Notes: generated from the sequence alone by a model not told the origin. DNA of 64,000 nt from Gimesia aquarii (GCF_007748175.1 NZ_CP037422.1:7151952-7215951); one strand, 5' to 3'; shown: positions 17,697 to 26,758, numbered from the stretch's first letter. Numbers and translations are program-made.

Positions 17697-18503
17697 CTAT
17701 TTCTTGTCTTTTTGTGGCTGTGGACGGAAATATTTCATCGACTCGACTACCACTGTCCTACGAGTCGCGATCCGCACCAACAACGATAAGAAATAATTAC
17801 CCCAACCAGAAACCGCGTATTGCCGCTTTTTTTCAACCGCTTTCAGACCTGTTTTGACTACTTGTTCCACAGTCTGGAATCGGTGTTTTTTCAGCCATCC
17901 TTCAACGCCGGCGACATCAAAAAATTCGGTTTGCGTCGTTCCCGGACACAGGGCAGTGACTGTCACTCCTTTGTCGCGTGCTTCCGCCCATAATCCTTCA
18001 CTAAAATGCAATACGTAACTTTTGCTGGCTGCATATGATGACATGTAGGCCACTGGTTGAAAAGCAGCTACTGAGGCAATATTGATGATGGCGCCATGCC
18101 CGCGTTCCATCATTTCAGGCAAATAAAGATACGTCAGTTCGGTCAATGCTCCCACATTCAGCCGCACCATTTGCATCACTCGTTTGGCGTCGGTAGAGGC
18201 AACATCAGAAACCACACTAAACCCGGCATTATTAATCAGCAATTCAATCTCGACGCCACGCCGCTTGACCTCATCGTATAGCTTCTGAGGAGCTTCCTGC
18301 TCAGAGAGATCTAATGTGATGACTTCAGTCTTTGTTCCGTGACGAGTTAATAATTCTGAGGCCAGGTTTTCCAGATGCTCCTCGCGACGTGCCGTCAGGA
18401 CCAAGTGCATACCTCGTGCAGCCAGTCGGTGCGCAAATTCCAAACCAATCCCTGATGAAGCGCCCGTGACCAGAGCCCATCGGTTAGAATATTCATCTAT
18501 CAC
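17697..18503 (-). CDS. Short-chain dehydrogenase/reductase
   Basis: The 268-residue protein is a classical [11 protein letters not shown] at 13-20 binds NAD(P), LLINNAGFS (88-96) stabilises the cofactor, S144 and YxxxK (Y157, K161) form the catalytic triad. The basic residue after strand 2 (LTARREEHL) points to NADP(H). The C-terminal [16 protein letters not shown] and [18 protein letters not shown] segments match the DltE/YqjQ-like subfamily. The C-terminal tail is rich in basic residues and may touch a membrane. The substrate is unknown. It is a single gene between rpsN and the divergent nnrE. Confidence 0.9.
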   Translation of the reverse strand: MIDEYSNRWALVTGASSGIGLEFAHRLAARGMHLVLTARREEHLENLASELLTRHGTKTEVITLDLSEQEAPQKLYDEVKRRGVEIELLINNAGFSVVSDVASTDAKRVMQMVRLNVGALTELTYLYLPEMMERGHGAIINIASVAAFQPVAYMSSYAASKSYVLHFSEGLWAEARDKGVTVTALCPGTTQTEFFDVAGVEGWLKKHRFQTVEQVVKTGLKAVEKKRQYAVSGWGNYFLSLLVRIATRRTVVVESMKYFRPQPQKDKK

Positions 18504-18711
18504 AGCTGACTCTCCAGAAGTATCCTATTGGAGGCTAAGAATTTCCTATTTTGAAAAGAGATCGGGAAAACATGCCCGCATCATGTAAGATCGTAATTTA
18601 AATTCCATCAGGTGAAAACCCCGTAACCACTGTTTATAAAATTACTTTGAGCGATTTTTTACTATTTTTAACTCTATTTGCATACCCCGAATTCACAAAA
18701 CGAGAATAAAA

Positions 18712-19392
18712 ATGGCCCATTATGAACGACTAAGCCGGAAAGCAGTTCGGAGTGTAGACCAACGTACGGTCGAAGAATTTGGTCTGCCCGGAATTGCACT
18801 CATGGAAAACGCCGGGCGAGGCGTGTTTGAACTGCTCGTATCACTGAAAGTAAAAGGACCCGTCAAAATTTGTGCTGGTAAAGGCAATAATGGCGGTGAT
18901 GGGTTTGTCATTGCCCGACATTTGGATAATGCTGGTATTCCCGTGCAAATTTATCTATTGGCAGACCCCGAACAACTTAAGGGAGATGCTGCGATAAATT
19001 ATCAAGTGGCTTTAAGGATGGGTTTAGTAATCCACTGTGATCCCAACTTAGATTACCCTGAAGAATTTCGGACATTTCTAGAAGAAGCAGATTGGATCGT
19101 AGATGCACTGTTAGGAACCGGCATTCAAGGTACAATTCGCCCGCCATTTACAACCGCGATCCAGATTATGAACCAATCTCAGGGAAACAAGTTAGCGGTA
19201 GACCTTCCTTCTGGTCTCGACTGTGATTCAGGATTGCCATTGGGAGATTGTGTCGTCGCTAATCATACTGCAACGTTTGTAGCTGAAAAAAAGGGATTCG
19301 CTCTACCAGACTCGAAGCAATACACGGGAACGATCTCTGTTCTGGACATAGGTGCTCCTCGGAAAGTAGTGACTGAGCTTCTAGAAAAATGA
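18712..19392 (+). CDS. nnrE: NAD(P)H-hydrate epimerase (YjeF N-terminal domain only)
   Basis: The 226-residue protein is a single YjeF_N domain. It has VDQRTVEEFGLPGIALMENAGRG (about 15-37), the nucleotide-binding CAGKGNNGGDGFVIARHL (54-71), and LDLPSGLDCDSG-type and CVVANHTATFVAEKKGF motifs. It interconverts R and S forms of hydrated NAD(P)H so that the dehydratase NnrD can repair them. The usual C-terminal NnrD kinase-fold domain is absent, so it must act with a separate dehydratase. It is monocistronic, divergent from the SDR. Confidence 0.92.
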   Translation: MAHYERLSRKAVRSVDQRTVEEFGLPGIALMENAGRGVFELLVSLKVKGPVKICAGKGNNGGDGFVIARHLDNAGIPVQIYLLADPEQLKGDAAINYQVALRMGLVIHCDPNLDYPEEFRTFLEEADWIVDALLGTGIQGTIRPPFTTAIQIMNQSQGNKLAVDLPSGLDCDSGLPLGDCVVANHTATFVAEKKGFALPDSKQYTGTISVLDIGAPRKVVTELLEK

Positions 19393-19625
19393 TCATTTTC
19401 AATTAAGTCATATGGCACGAAATCGGTTTACCTGCAATCACTTAAGAGGAAAAATTCGATGATTTCCTGAGATGGGGGTTCTCAAATGGACTTCGGAACC
19501 TCTATATTATTATCATCCCACTTGGTACTATTAATACATTCAAGCATTCGATTTGTTGCAACCGACTACATAATACTTGCCACCTCATATTCTTCTTCTC
19601 TGGAATATGGATAAGGTTCAGCTGT

Positions 19626-20381
19626 ATGGACAAAAATTTCTGGTACTTGAAGAACTGTGATTTGTTTGAACGGCTGAGCCAGGATCAAATCGCGGATGTC
19701 GAAAGGCACTCTTCCGTACGGCAGTTCGGTCGAGGAAATCTGGTGTATCTCCCGACCGAAAGTAGCGATTCAGTGTTCCTCGTACTTACCGGGAGAATCA
19801 AGCTCTATCATATTACAGGTGAAGGAAAACAGGCACTTCTGGCGTTGATTGAACCTGGAGAACTCTTCGGAGAATTAGCCATCCTGGGGGGTGGCGAACG
19901 CGAAGAATATGCTGAAGCAATGCTGAAATCCACAATTCTTCGTATTCCCGGACAGGTCATTCAGGATCTGATGGAACAACATGCCGGTGTCTCTCTGGGT
20001 GTAACAAAACTGATGGGGCTGCGACGTCAACGCGTCGAGCAAAGATTAAAATCGTTACTGTTTCGCTCAAATCGTGATCGACTCACTCACTTATTACTCG
20101 ACTTAGCTGAAAAATATGGCCGTTTTACCCCACAAGGGGTTCTAATCAATATCAAACTTTCTCATCAGGAACTGGCCAGTATCATTGGCAGTACGCGCGA
20201 GACAGTGACTGTTCTGCTGGGCGAGATGCAGGACGAACGGACGATCGATGTGCAAAAACGACAAATTATCTTGCGAAAGGCTCAGCATCTGGCACATTCG
20301 ATTGATTTTAAACTCACTCCCGCCCTCCTAACTAAACCAGACCAGTCAGGAGAACATTTATTAAGAGGCGCAGAAGCATAA
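19626..20381 (+). CDS. Crp/Fnr-family transcriptional regulator
   Basis: The 251-residue protein has an N-terminal cyclic-nucleotide-binding-like beta roll (residues about 12-130, with LTGRIKLYHITGEGKQALLALIEPGELFGELAILGG) and a C-terminal winged helix (about 150-228, with LSHQELASIIGSTRETVTVLLGEM as the HTH). No cysteine cluster is present, so it is not an FNR-type oxygen sensor. The cAMP pocket motif RxS is not evident after GELA, so the ligand is unclear. A tail of about 25 residues follows the HTH. It is followed at 153 nt by the membrane protein gene, and could control it. AAGG lies upstream of the ATG. Confidence 0.9.
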   Translation: MDKNFWYLKNCDLFERLSQDQIADVERHSSVRQFGRGNLVYLPTESSDSVFLVLTGRIKLYHITGEGKQALLALIEPGELFGELAILGGGEREEYAEAMLKSTILRIPGQVIQDLMEQHAGVSLGVTKLMGLRRQRVEQRLKSLLFRSNRDRLTHLLLDLAEKYGRFTPQGVLINIKLSHQELASIIGSTRETVTVLLGEMQDERTIDVQKRQIILRKAQHLAHSIDFKLTPALLTKPDQSGEHLLRGAEA

Positions 20382-20534
20382 TTATTTCGTTTTTTGGGTC
20401 AGAAAACGTAGATATGTTCAAACTGTAAGCTATTTCACAGACTACATCAGAGAAGAATTCGATAATTAAAATAGGGTTTTATCCCCAATATTACAAAGGC
20501 TCAGTTCCTACTGATTCAGGTAGGAGGTTTTGAC

Positions 20535-21017
20535 ATGAACGAAAATAATCCAACCGAACAACACCAGGATTCTGAAACTAAGTGGCAGCCTTGCGCTTCA
20601 GGTGATTTAAGCCAATTTGTGTCAGTCATGAAAAAACGCAAACAAGTCAGTCGTTTCATTACTGGTGCGGAGATCGTAACTGCTTGTCTGATCATAGGTA
20701 TGGTTGGTTTTTTTGGTATGAATCAGCTCTCGGGACCTTCCAGTCAGACTATTCAAGTCTCAACAGAGGATTCGGAAAACTTTTGCCCTGGCGGAATTTA
20801 CTGTCCTGAAGTCATCGATCATGCCAAAGATTATGTGTCAAATCTGTTAGACCAGGAACTGACCCAGAAAATCGAAGCTCATCTGGTGAATTGTCCTCAT
20901 TGCCAAAAAAAGGTTGATCAACTTAGGGCAAACATGGACAATAACGCAGCCGACCAGAAAGCCGCCTTACTGAAGCAGGCTAAATGGGAGGCCTATCTAC
21001 TGGCGTTAAATCAGTAG
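20535..21017 (+). CDS. Single-pass membrane protein with a zf-HC2-like module after the membrane helix
   Basis: The 160-residue product is preceded by a very strong ribosome site (TAGGAGGTTTTGAC). The first 43 residues are hydrophilic, with KKRKQVSR just before the helix at 44-62. After it come C84/C90 and a motif resembling zf-HC2: LDQELTQKIEAHLVNCPHCQKK (H116, C120, C123). In classical anti-sigma factors such a zinc module is N-terminal and cytoplasmic. Here the positive-inside rule places it in the periplasm. No sigma gene is adjacent; the Crp/Fnr gene precedes it. It may be a redox or metal sensor, or a diverged anti-sigma-like protein. Confidence 0.75.
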   Translation: MNENNPTEQHQDSETKWQPCASGDLSQFVSVMKKRKQVSRFITGAEIVTACLIIGMVGFFGMNQLSGPSSQTIQVSTEDSENFCPGGIYCPEVIDHAKDYVSNLLDQELTQKIEAHLVNCPHCQKKVDQLRANMDNNAADQKAALLKQAKWEAYLLALNQ

Positions 21018-21089
21018 TAGCCTTTTTCTTTATGATGCACATCAGCCATCTTGCCGTTCGATGTCTGATTCCCTGAAAGGATTGAGGGA

Positions 21090-21878
21090 ATGTCCCCGGA
21101 AGAAGAAACACCTGAATCCAATGAAACAACCATCTTCAACGAAGATGATTTTCTAGCTGCATTTGCATCGAACGGCGAAGTCGATGAAAAACTAGATGCC
21201 GATTACGAGCGCGCCATCGAAGCGCTTGAAGCAGTTGAACGCGATCTGGAACTCCCGGAAGTCCAGAACGGTATTGATAACAACGAAGCGCTTCAATCAG
21301 AGGCATCTGCAAATAAACAACAGGCTAGTTCTCTAACCGAGTCTCAGAGAGAAGCACGAGTTCCTCCCAGACAGATCATTGAAGCCGCTTTGTTTGTGGG
21401 AGGAGAACCATTAACAACTAAAAAATTGTGCAATCTTCTGAATAGTGAATTTTCTTCTTCCTATGTTGACGATTTACTGGATGACCTCAATCGTCAATAC
21501 ATTGATGAAGCACGGCCATATGAAATTCGCATGGAAGAAGGTGGCTATCGGCTCGTGCTACGTCACGACTTCGAACGCATTCGAAACCGGGTATTTGGTT
21601 TTGGCCCCAAAGAGGTCAAACTCTCACAGGATGCACTAGAAGTGCTCGCACTCGTGGCTTATCACCAACCTATCAGCAAAGACCAAATCATCGAAGCCGG
21701 CAAGGAGAAAGCTGTGGGTGTTTTACGCCAACTTTTAAGGCGCGAGCTCATTGCCATCGAACGCGAAGCAGAAGGCAAATCAGATGTCAAATACATCACC
21801 ACTGCCCGCTTCCTGCAAGTCTTCGGTTTGGGGAACATAGAAGAACTCCCCTATAGCGAATCATTGAGCCATAAATAG
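21090..21878 (+). CDS. scpB: Segregation and condensation protein B (ScpB)
   Basis: ScpB is the winged-helix subunit of the SMC-ScpA-ScpB complex that condenses and segregates the chromosome. The ScpB core starts near residue 91 with RQIIEAALFVGGEPLTTKKL and includes GGYRLVLRHDFE, LSQDALEVLALVAYHQPISKDQIIEAGKEKAVGVLRQLLRRELI and GKSDVKYITTARFLQVFGLGNIEELP. The family usually has about 170-200 residues. This one has 262, the extra being an acidic N-terminal extension of about 90 residues rich in E/D and Asn. ScpA and Smc are not in the window. Confidence 0.93.
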   Translation: MSPEEETPESNETTIFNEDDFLAAFASNGEVDEKLDADYERAIEALEAVERDLELPEVQNGIDNNEALQSEASANKQQASSLTESQREARVPPRQIIEAALFVGGEPLTTKKLCNLLNSEFSSSYVDDLLDDLNRQYIDEARPYEIRMEEGGYRLVLRHDFERIRNRVFGFGPKEVKLSQDALEVLALVAYHQPISKDQIIEAGKEKAVGVLRQLLRRELIAIEREAEGKSDVKYITTARFLQVFGLGNIEELPYSESLSHK

Positions 21879-21912
21879 ACTTCTTCTATTGGCATCACTA
21901 TTGAGCGCACTT

Positions 21913-22407
21913 TCAAATGCGATACTGTGCCATTACAACAATGTCTTGATAATCTCCATTAAGGTATCGTGCGTATCTTTTGATGCCCTCAACCTGATAT
22001 CCATATTTTTTATAAAGATTCAGTGCGACTTCATTGTCAGAGAAGACCTCTAGCTCTAAACGTTTTAAACCCTGCAGCCAGGCGTGCTCAATCGTTTTTT
22101 CTAAAAGTCGTTGACCTATACCCTGACCTCGAAATTCTGAGATTACCCCGATGCCAAGTGAACCAACATGTGTCATCGACTGACGAGTGAACGGGATAAT
22201 ATCCGCCCAGCCAACAATAGTCTCATTTGACTCAGCTACGTACTGGGCATGATTATTTTCAATATTAGATCTTATAAACGTCTGCGTGCTTTCAAAAGGT
22301 GGTGGTTCAAGTGTCAAAATGTATTTCTTCTCAGCAGCGACACTTGAGAGCGCCTTGTAGAAACCTTTTGCATCTTTTAATTCAATTTGTCTAACTGTAA
22401 TACTCAT
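21913..22407 (-). CDS. GNAT-family N-acetyltransferase
   Basis: From ATG at 22407 the product has 164 residues; an upstream TTG at 22449 would add 14 but looks less natural. Motif A is present: SLGIGVISEFRGQGIGQRLLEKTIEHAW, with RGQGIG as the acetyl-CoA pyrophosphate loop, followed by LKRLELEVFSDNEVALNLYKKYGYQVEGIKRYARYLNGDYQDIVVMAQ. This order resembles the RimI/SpeG-like group that often acetylates small amines or protein N-termini. It is transcribed toward scpB. Two further GNAT genes lie within 2 kb, the other side of two small membrane proteins. Confidence 0.88.
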   Translation of the reverse strand: MSITVRQIELKDAKGFYKALSSVAAEKKYILTLEPPPFESTQTFIRSNIENNHAQYVAESNETIVGWADIIPFTRQSMTHVGSLGIGVISEFRGQGIGQRLLEKTIEHAWLQGLKRLELEVFSDNEVALNLYKKYGYQVEGIKRYARYLNGDYQDIVVMAQYRI

Positions 22408-22518
22408 TTTTCTTACTACTACATCTATGATTTCGCATATCTTTTTCAAATGTGATCACTCTTAGACACAAAATCTTAAAAAATGTTCGTTTTCAGAGAG
22501 GCGCCAGAGTATTTATGC

Positions 22519-22824
22519 TTACCATATTTCGAAAATAACCAGCATCAAAGCGACGATGGCAATCAAGATCGCTACCATCAGAATTGGGATATAGATACGA
22601 GGAGAGATATTTGAGGGATCTTCGTCGGCAACGATCTTTCCACCACTGAGAATGATGAGCCATTTAGGGAGTTCACCATAGATCGTATAAACGGTTCCCA
22701 GCACAACACCAATACACAACATCACCTGAATGCGAAGGTCATCAACACCACCAACGAAAGTCCAACCGAACAAGACAAGCAAAATCAGCGAAAGCAAACC
22801 AGAAGTGATACGTTTTGGTGACAC
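22519..22824 (-). CDS. Small membrane protein of unknown function
   Basis: The 101-residue product begins with GTG at 22824 with GAGGGGATAGTACTTC upstream. Three hydrophobic segments are visible: about 7-24 (TSGLLSLILLVLFGWTFV), 31-50 (IQVMLCIGVVLGTVYTIYG) and 78-99 (IPILMVAILIAIVALMLVIFEI). The loop between segments 2 and 3 has basic and acidic residues. No domain is recognisable. It lies 46 nt from the next small membrane gene upstream, on the same strand, suggesting co-expression. Confidence 0.65.
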   Translation of the reverse strand: MSPKRITSGLLSLILLVLFGWTFVGGVDDLRIQVMLCIGVVLGTVYTIYGELPKWLIILSGGKIVADEDPSNISPRIYIPILMVAILIAIVALMLVIFEIW

Positions 22825-22870
22825 GAAGTACTATCCCCTCGTCAGAAGCTGACTGAGCACCGGTACTGAC

Positions 22871-23116
22871 TTACTTGTCATTCGTCAAATGCGATACTCT
22901 GAGCTTGTAACCCGACCACAGCGCGATCAAAGCCCAGGCAATAGACGTCGTTCCCATGTATCGATACATCGCCAATCGACCAAGGTTTCCACCAGGATTG
23001 TCTGGCATAAATATCTCTGCGACAAGCACTCCGGAAAAACCAAGCAGGGCACAGAAACCGAATACCATCAGGAAAACCCAGTGCTGCTTACTATTAATTT
23101 GGTAATTATTCATCAT
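22871..23116 (-). CDS. Small membrane protein of unknown function
   Basis: The 81-residue product has two hydrophobic segments (about 13-34 with MVFGFCALLGFSGVLVAEIF, and 52-68 with YMGTTSIAWALIALWSGY). Both ends are hydrophilic, with a short basic C-terminus. GAGGACGAGATGA precedes the ATG. No domain is recognised. It lies immediately upstream of the other small membrane gene, and a GNAT gene is upstream of it on the same strand. Confidence 0.65.
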   Translation of the reverse strand: MMNNYQINSKQHWVFLMVFGFCALLGFSGVLVAEIFMPDNPGGNLGRLAMYRYMGTTSIAWALIALWSGYKLRVSHLTNDK

Positions 23117-23151
23117 TCATCTCGTCCTCAATAACATATTTATTCAATATT

Positions 23152-23640
23152 TTAACTGATTGACTGATACTTCATCCAGACATATTCTACCGGTTGCCTC
23201 TGATTAAATGTTTTCTGCACATCAGCTGGAAGGACCTTAAAGCCTGACTTTTGATAGCAACGAATTGCAATGGTATTTTCAGGCAAGACTCGCAGAAAAC
23301 GATCCACTAAACCAAATGTTTCTGACTGAGCGACTAATGCTGTCACAAACATCTGACCAATTCCTTTGTTCCGAGATGCTGGATGTACAATGATTCTAGC
23401 GAGTTCGATCTCCTGTTCTGATTCATCGATCCATAATTCCCCATATGCGACTAATTGACCTTTATGTCGGCCAATGAAAGTGTGCGTCTCAGGATCATCA
23501 TGCCAGATACGAAATTGCTCCAATTTGAGAGGAAAAACAGCATCTGCTCCTGCCCATGTCTTGAGTTCGTTGGTATCGCGAGGCCAGCTTGCAATTTCAA
23601 CGGAATCATCTTCTGAAAAAGGTAAAAGTGTCAAACACAT
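23152..23640 (-). CDS. GNAT-family N-acetyltransferase
   Basis: The 162-residue protein carries the GNAT core: YGELWIDESEQEIELARIIVHPASRNKGIGQMFVTALVAQSE, where SRNKGIG is the acetyl-CoA loop, then RFLRVLPENTIAIRCYQKSGFKVLPADVQKTFNQRQPVEYVWMKY. The N-terminal W..DTNELKTWAGADAVFPLKLEQF resembles acetyltransferases that act on aminoglycoside-like or amino-sugar substrates (GNAT_3 group). It is the second of three acetyltransferases here. They share only the fold and not close identity, so I cannot say whether it is a recent duplication. The substrate is unknown. Confidence 0.88.
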   Translation of the reverse strand: MCLTLLPFSEDDSVEIASWPRDTNELKTWAGADAVFPLKLEQFRIWHDDPETHTFIGRHKGQLVAYGELWIDESEQEIELARIIVHPASRNKGIGQMFVTALVAQSETFGLVDRFLRVLPENTIAIRCYQKSGFKVLPADVQKTFNQRQPVEYVWMKYQSIS

Positions 23641-23683
23641 TGAACTGAACCAAACTTGAAAATGATCGCTGGACCCCTTCTCG

Positions 23684-24142
23684 TTATGAAAGATCTTTCA
23701 TGAAAAAGTGCTTGTCATGTCCGTGCGAATCCCAATTGGGCAAACATCCTACTTCTCGGTATCCAAGTCGACGATAAAAATCGGGTGCCTGGTAAGACAT
23801 GGTGTCTACATAGGAGGATCTGCATCCGCGATCAACGGCCATACGCTCAGCTTCCGTAACAAGGAGGCAACCTACGCCCATTGATCGATAATTGGACAAT
23901 ACCGCCATGACGTCTATTCTCAACCATTGATGTAGAAAGGAACCCTGCAAGCCTCCAATAACCTCGTCGTGAACGTCCCGTGCAGATAGAAACAAAGGAA
24001 GCTCTTGCCCTCGATCAAGTGATTCCATGAATTCACCATTCTGCTGATAATTGAAATCACGAAGCCATGTGAGAATAGCTTCCAGTTCACTGGCTCTAAC
24101 CTCTGCAGTAACTTTAATTGAATTCACTGGCCTCACTATCAT
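23684..24142 (-). CDS. GNAT-family N-acetyltransferase
   Basis: The 152-residue product has ARDVHDEVIGGLQGSFLHQWLRIDVMAVLSNYRSMGVGCLLVTEAERMAVDRGC, with the acetyl-CoA loop YRSMGVG, and a C-terminal SYQAPDFYRRLGYREVGCLPNWDSHGHDKHFFMKDL typical of yhhY/YjgM-like acetyltransferases with an aromatic HDKHFF end. Its start overlaps the end of the SIMPL gene by 29 nt, so the two are probably translated in a coupled way. Its substrate is unknown; the SIMPL partner gives no clue. Confidence 0.87.
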   Translation of the reverse strand: MIVRPVNSIKVTAEVRASELEAILTWLRDFNYQQNGEFMESLDRGQELPLFLSARDVHDEVIGGLQGSFLHQWLRIDVMAVLSNYRSMGVGCLLVTEAERMAVDRGCRSSYVDTMSYQAPDFYRRLGYREVGCLPNWDSHGHDKHFFMKDLS

Positions 24143-24824
24143 TAACAGTAAAACGTACGCGAAATCGTCGGCTTGTCGACCTACGCTGAGGTGATACCGT
24201 AGTATAATTTTCTCCCATTTCGGTACTCAACATTTCATCATCGACCACGTCGGAAAGCATTTCACCTGCACTTCTACTCTTAACAGAACTCGATTGAGGT
24301 TCCTCAATGATTGTTAAAACACCTGATAATTTCAGGCCTGCTTCTGATGCCAGAATGCTTGCTTTTTCTTTCGCCTCAGTAATGACCATTTTGAGTGAAT
24401 GATCTACTACATTATCTTTGATTGAGAATTTTGGTTGAGGAGCACTTAATGATAGCGATTTCTTGATAGGTGAGAAAAAAGACTGTTTCGTTGTCGTATA
24501 GATTTTTTCAATCTTAGCCATTGCTTTAATCAAGGTTGAAATATCAGCATGACTGGCCTTTAATTGATGGCTTACTGATTTCCAATCTGTATTGTAGAAC
24601 CAAGATCGGTCTCCTCCGCCTTCCTGTATATTTTCTTCAGTGATTCCTGCTTTTCTCAATGCAGCGATAACTTCATCACGCAGCTTCAATGAATCTTCAA
24701 GACAAGAATGCTGATTCTTTTTTCGATTAGATACAACAATTTCTATTTCCGTTTGATAAGATTCAACATGACGGACTACTTTTGAGTGAGCGATCACTTC
24801 TATGAAGCGGGTAGTGTCTGCCAT
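24114..24824 (-). CDS. SIMPL-domain (DUF541) protein
   Basis: The 236-residue protein fits SIMPL/DUF541: KLRDEVIAALRKAGITEENIQEGG, then VDHSLKMVITEAKEKASILASEAGLKLSGVLTIIEEP. SIMPL proteins are often periplasmic or membrane-associated (for example E. coli YggE, tied to oxidative stress); this one has no signal peptide, so it is cytoplasmic. The C-terminal 60 residues are Ser-rich and lead into a basic strand (RRSTSRRFRVRFTV). It overlaps the downstream GNAT gene by 29 nt. The function is not known for the family. Confidence 0.78.
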   Translation of the reverse strand: MADTTRFIEVIAHSKVVRHVESYQTEIEIVVSNRKKNQHSCLEDSLKLRDEVIAALRKAGITEENIQEGGGDRSWFYNTDWKSVSHQLKASHADISTLIKAMAKIEKIYTTTKQSFFSPIKKSLSLSAPQPKFSIKDNVVDHSLKMVITEAKEKASILASEAGLKLSGVLTIIEEPQSSSVKSRSAGEMLSDVVDDEMLSTEMGENYTTVSPQRRSTSRRFRVRFTVNDSEASEFN

Positions 24825-24961
24825 TACTTCATTCCCTCTACAGATGCCCGACTTATTTGAACGTGCTGATCTAATTCCTCATCGTCACAAGAAACAGTAA
24901 CTTAACAATATCAGACATCAAATTTGTACTCAAGAATGAAATTTTCTCGCGCCAAATTTTG

Positions 24962-25819
24962 TTAAACTCCAAAAACCTCTTCGAGTGCGGCGCGCATGAC
25001 ACGTGGGTCAGGGTCGACGCCGGTCCAAAGCTTGAAACCGATCACTCCCTGGTTGACAAGCATGCCCAGTCCATCGAGGGTAGGGCAGCCTGCTTTGGCG
25101 GCTTCGCGGAGCAGATGAGTCTGGGGTGGATTGGGAATCACATCTGAAACTATCATATTTGGTTTGAGAGAGGAATAATCGATGGGGAAAACGGCATCCA
25201 CATCAGGAAACAAGCCGATGGATGTAGCGTTAATCACTACATCAACATCTTCTGGAACTGAGTAGTTTCCTTCCCATGGCACAAAGGTCACAGGTATGCC
25301 GGTTTTTTCTTTTAACAGCTCAGCGAGTTCTTCCCCTCGCTGTGTACTCCGATTCACGATCGTGATTTCAGCGGCTCCCGATAATGCCGTTTCGACGCCG
25401 ATCGCGCGGGCCGCACCACCGGCGCCAAACATCAGAATTTTTTTGCCTTGCGGATCGGTGAGTTCTTTTAGCGATTGTACAAAACCTTTGCCATCCGTAT
25501 TCTCGCCAATGAGTTGATCATCTTTTCGCACGATACAATTCACGGCTCCCATCATGGCGGCGGCATCACTCACACCATCCAGATATTGAATCACAGCGAC
25601 TTTGTGCGGAATTGTTAAATTCGCACCGCGAAATCCCATCGCTCTTAAACCGCCGATAGCCTGCTCCAGATTTTCCGGTGCGACTTCAATGGTTTGATAA
25701 CGCCACTCCAGACCACAGTCTTTGTAAGCTGCTTCCATCATACACTGCGATGGGTTTTCTGCTATGGGTTGCCCGAATACACAAGTCAGTTCTTGTTTGA
25801 AATTAAGCGGCTCACTCAT
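24962..25819 (-). CDS. aroE: Shikimate dehydrogenase with altered substrate loop
   Basis: The 285-residue protein catalyses 3-dehydroshikimate reduction in aromatic amino acid synthesis. Catalytic K73 lies in NLTIPHKVAV and D109 in GENTDGKGF. The NADP-binding loop is GAGGAARAIG, with NRSTQRGEEL after it, and GLGMLVNQGVIGFKLWTG ends the fold. The substrate-binding motif, normally SxS in HSLSP, is replaced here by AENPSQ (20-25). This may be an accepted variant in planctomycetes or mean a different hydroxyl-acid substrate. metF lies 60 nt upstream on the same strand. Confidence 0.9.
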   Translation of the reverse strand: MSEPLNFKQELTCVFGQPIAENPSQCMMEAAYKDCGLEWRYQTIEVAPENLEQAIGGLRAMGFRGANLTIPHKVAVIQYLDGVSDAAAMMGAVNCIVRKDDQLIGENTDGKGFVQSLKELTDPQGKKILMFGAGGAARAIGVETALSGAAEITIVNRSTQRGEELAELLKEKTGIPVTFVPWEGNYSVPEDVDVVINATSIGLFPDVDAVFPIDYSSLKPNMIVSDVIPNPPQTHLLREAAKAGCPTLDGLGMLVNQGVIGFKLWTGVDPDPRVMRAALEEVFGV

Positions 25820-25879
25820 GCTGTTCCTTATTTATCTACTTCTTGATTGAGTCTAACTTACTTGATAACAGTGTTGCTC

Positions 25880-26758
25880 TTATCGCTTGTGGAAACCGAG
25901 TGCCTCAAAAATACGTTTGCAGGCGGGTGATCGATTCAGAGCATAAAAATGAATTCCGGGCACGCCATCATCAATTAACTCCTGGCACTGTTTGATGGCG
26001 TATTCGACGCCGATTTCAAATTGTGCTGTAGCGTCGTCCTTTACAGACTCCAGCTTGCCCTTAAGTTCCACAGGTAACGTTGAATTGCACATCGCCGTGA
26101 TACGCTGAATTCGTTTGAATTCCGTGATGGGCATGATACCGGGAATAATAGGACAGTGAATTCCCGCTTGTACACATCGTTCGCGAAAATCATGAAAACA
26201 GGAATTATTAAAAAAGAGCTGTGTATAAACGGCGTCTGCTCCCGCATCGACTTTTCGTTTCAAGTTTGCTAGATCCGTTTTCGCATCTACTGCATCGGGA
26301 TGAACTTCCGGATAGCCGGCGACACCTATTCCCATCTTAGGAAAGTGCTCCCGAATCAAAGCAACGAGTTCATTTGCATAACGTAAGCCTCCGTCTGCGG
26401 GGATGAAGGTTTCCTGCCCCTCAGGCGGATCGCCACGTAAAGCCATGATGTTGTTGATACCGGCTTCAGAAGCATTTTTTAACCACTCAATTAGTTCTTC
26501 ACGCGTAGAAACCACACAAGTAAAGTGTGCGGTGGCTGGGGTTTGGAAGCGATCTTGAATAATTTTACATAATTCTATGGTCCGCTTACTGGTTGATCCA
26601 CCCGCACCATAAGTGCAAGAGACAAACGCTGGTTGATAGCCAATTAACTCTTCCAGCGTCTTGAAGAGATTAGCATCACCTTTTTCACTTTTGGGCGGAA
26701 AGATTTCCACAGACAGGTCGAATGTTCCTGACTGATATAATTCACTGATCCGAGTCAT
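25880..26758 (-). CDS. metF: Methylenetetrahydrofolate reductase
   Basis: The 292-residue flavoprotein makes 5-methyltetrahydrofolate for methionine synthesis. Key blocks are [13 protein letters not shown] (about 16-28), [14 protein letters not shown] (48-61), [15 protein letters not shown] (with RGDPP, about 112-118), [27 protein letters not shown] and PIIPGIMPI. The length matches bacterial MetF. It is divergent from ahcY across 478 nt, so two methyl-cycle genes share one intergenic region. aroE lies downstream on the same strand. Confidence 0.96.
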   Translation of the reverse strand: MTRISELYQSGTFDLSVEIFPPKSEKGDANLFKTLEELIGYQPAFVSCTYGAGGSTSKRTIELCKIIQDRFQTPATAHFTCVVSTREELIEWLKNASEAGINNIMALRGDPPEGQETFIPADGGLRYANELVALIREHFPKMGIGVAGYPEVHPDAVDAKTDLANLKRKVDAGADAVYTQLFFNNSCFHDFRERCVQAGIHCPIIPGIMPITEFKRIQRITAMCNSTLPVELKGKLESVKDDATAQFEIGVEYAIKQCQELIDDGVPGIHFYALNRSPACKRIFEALGFHKR

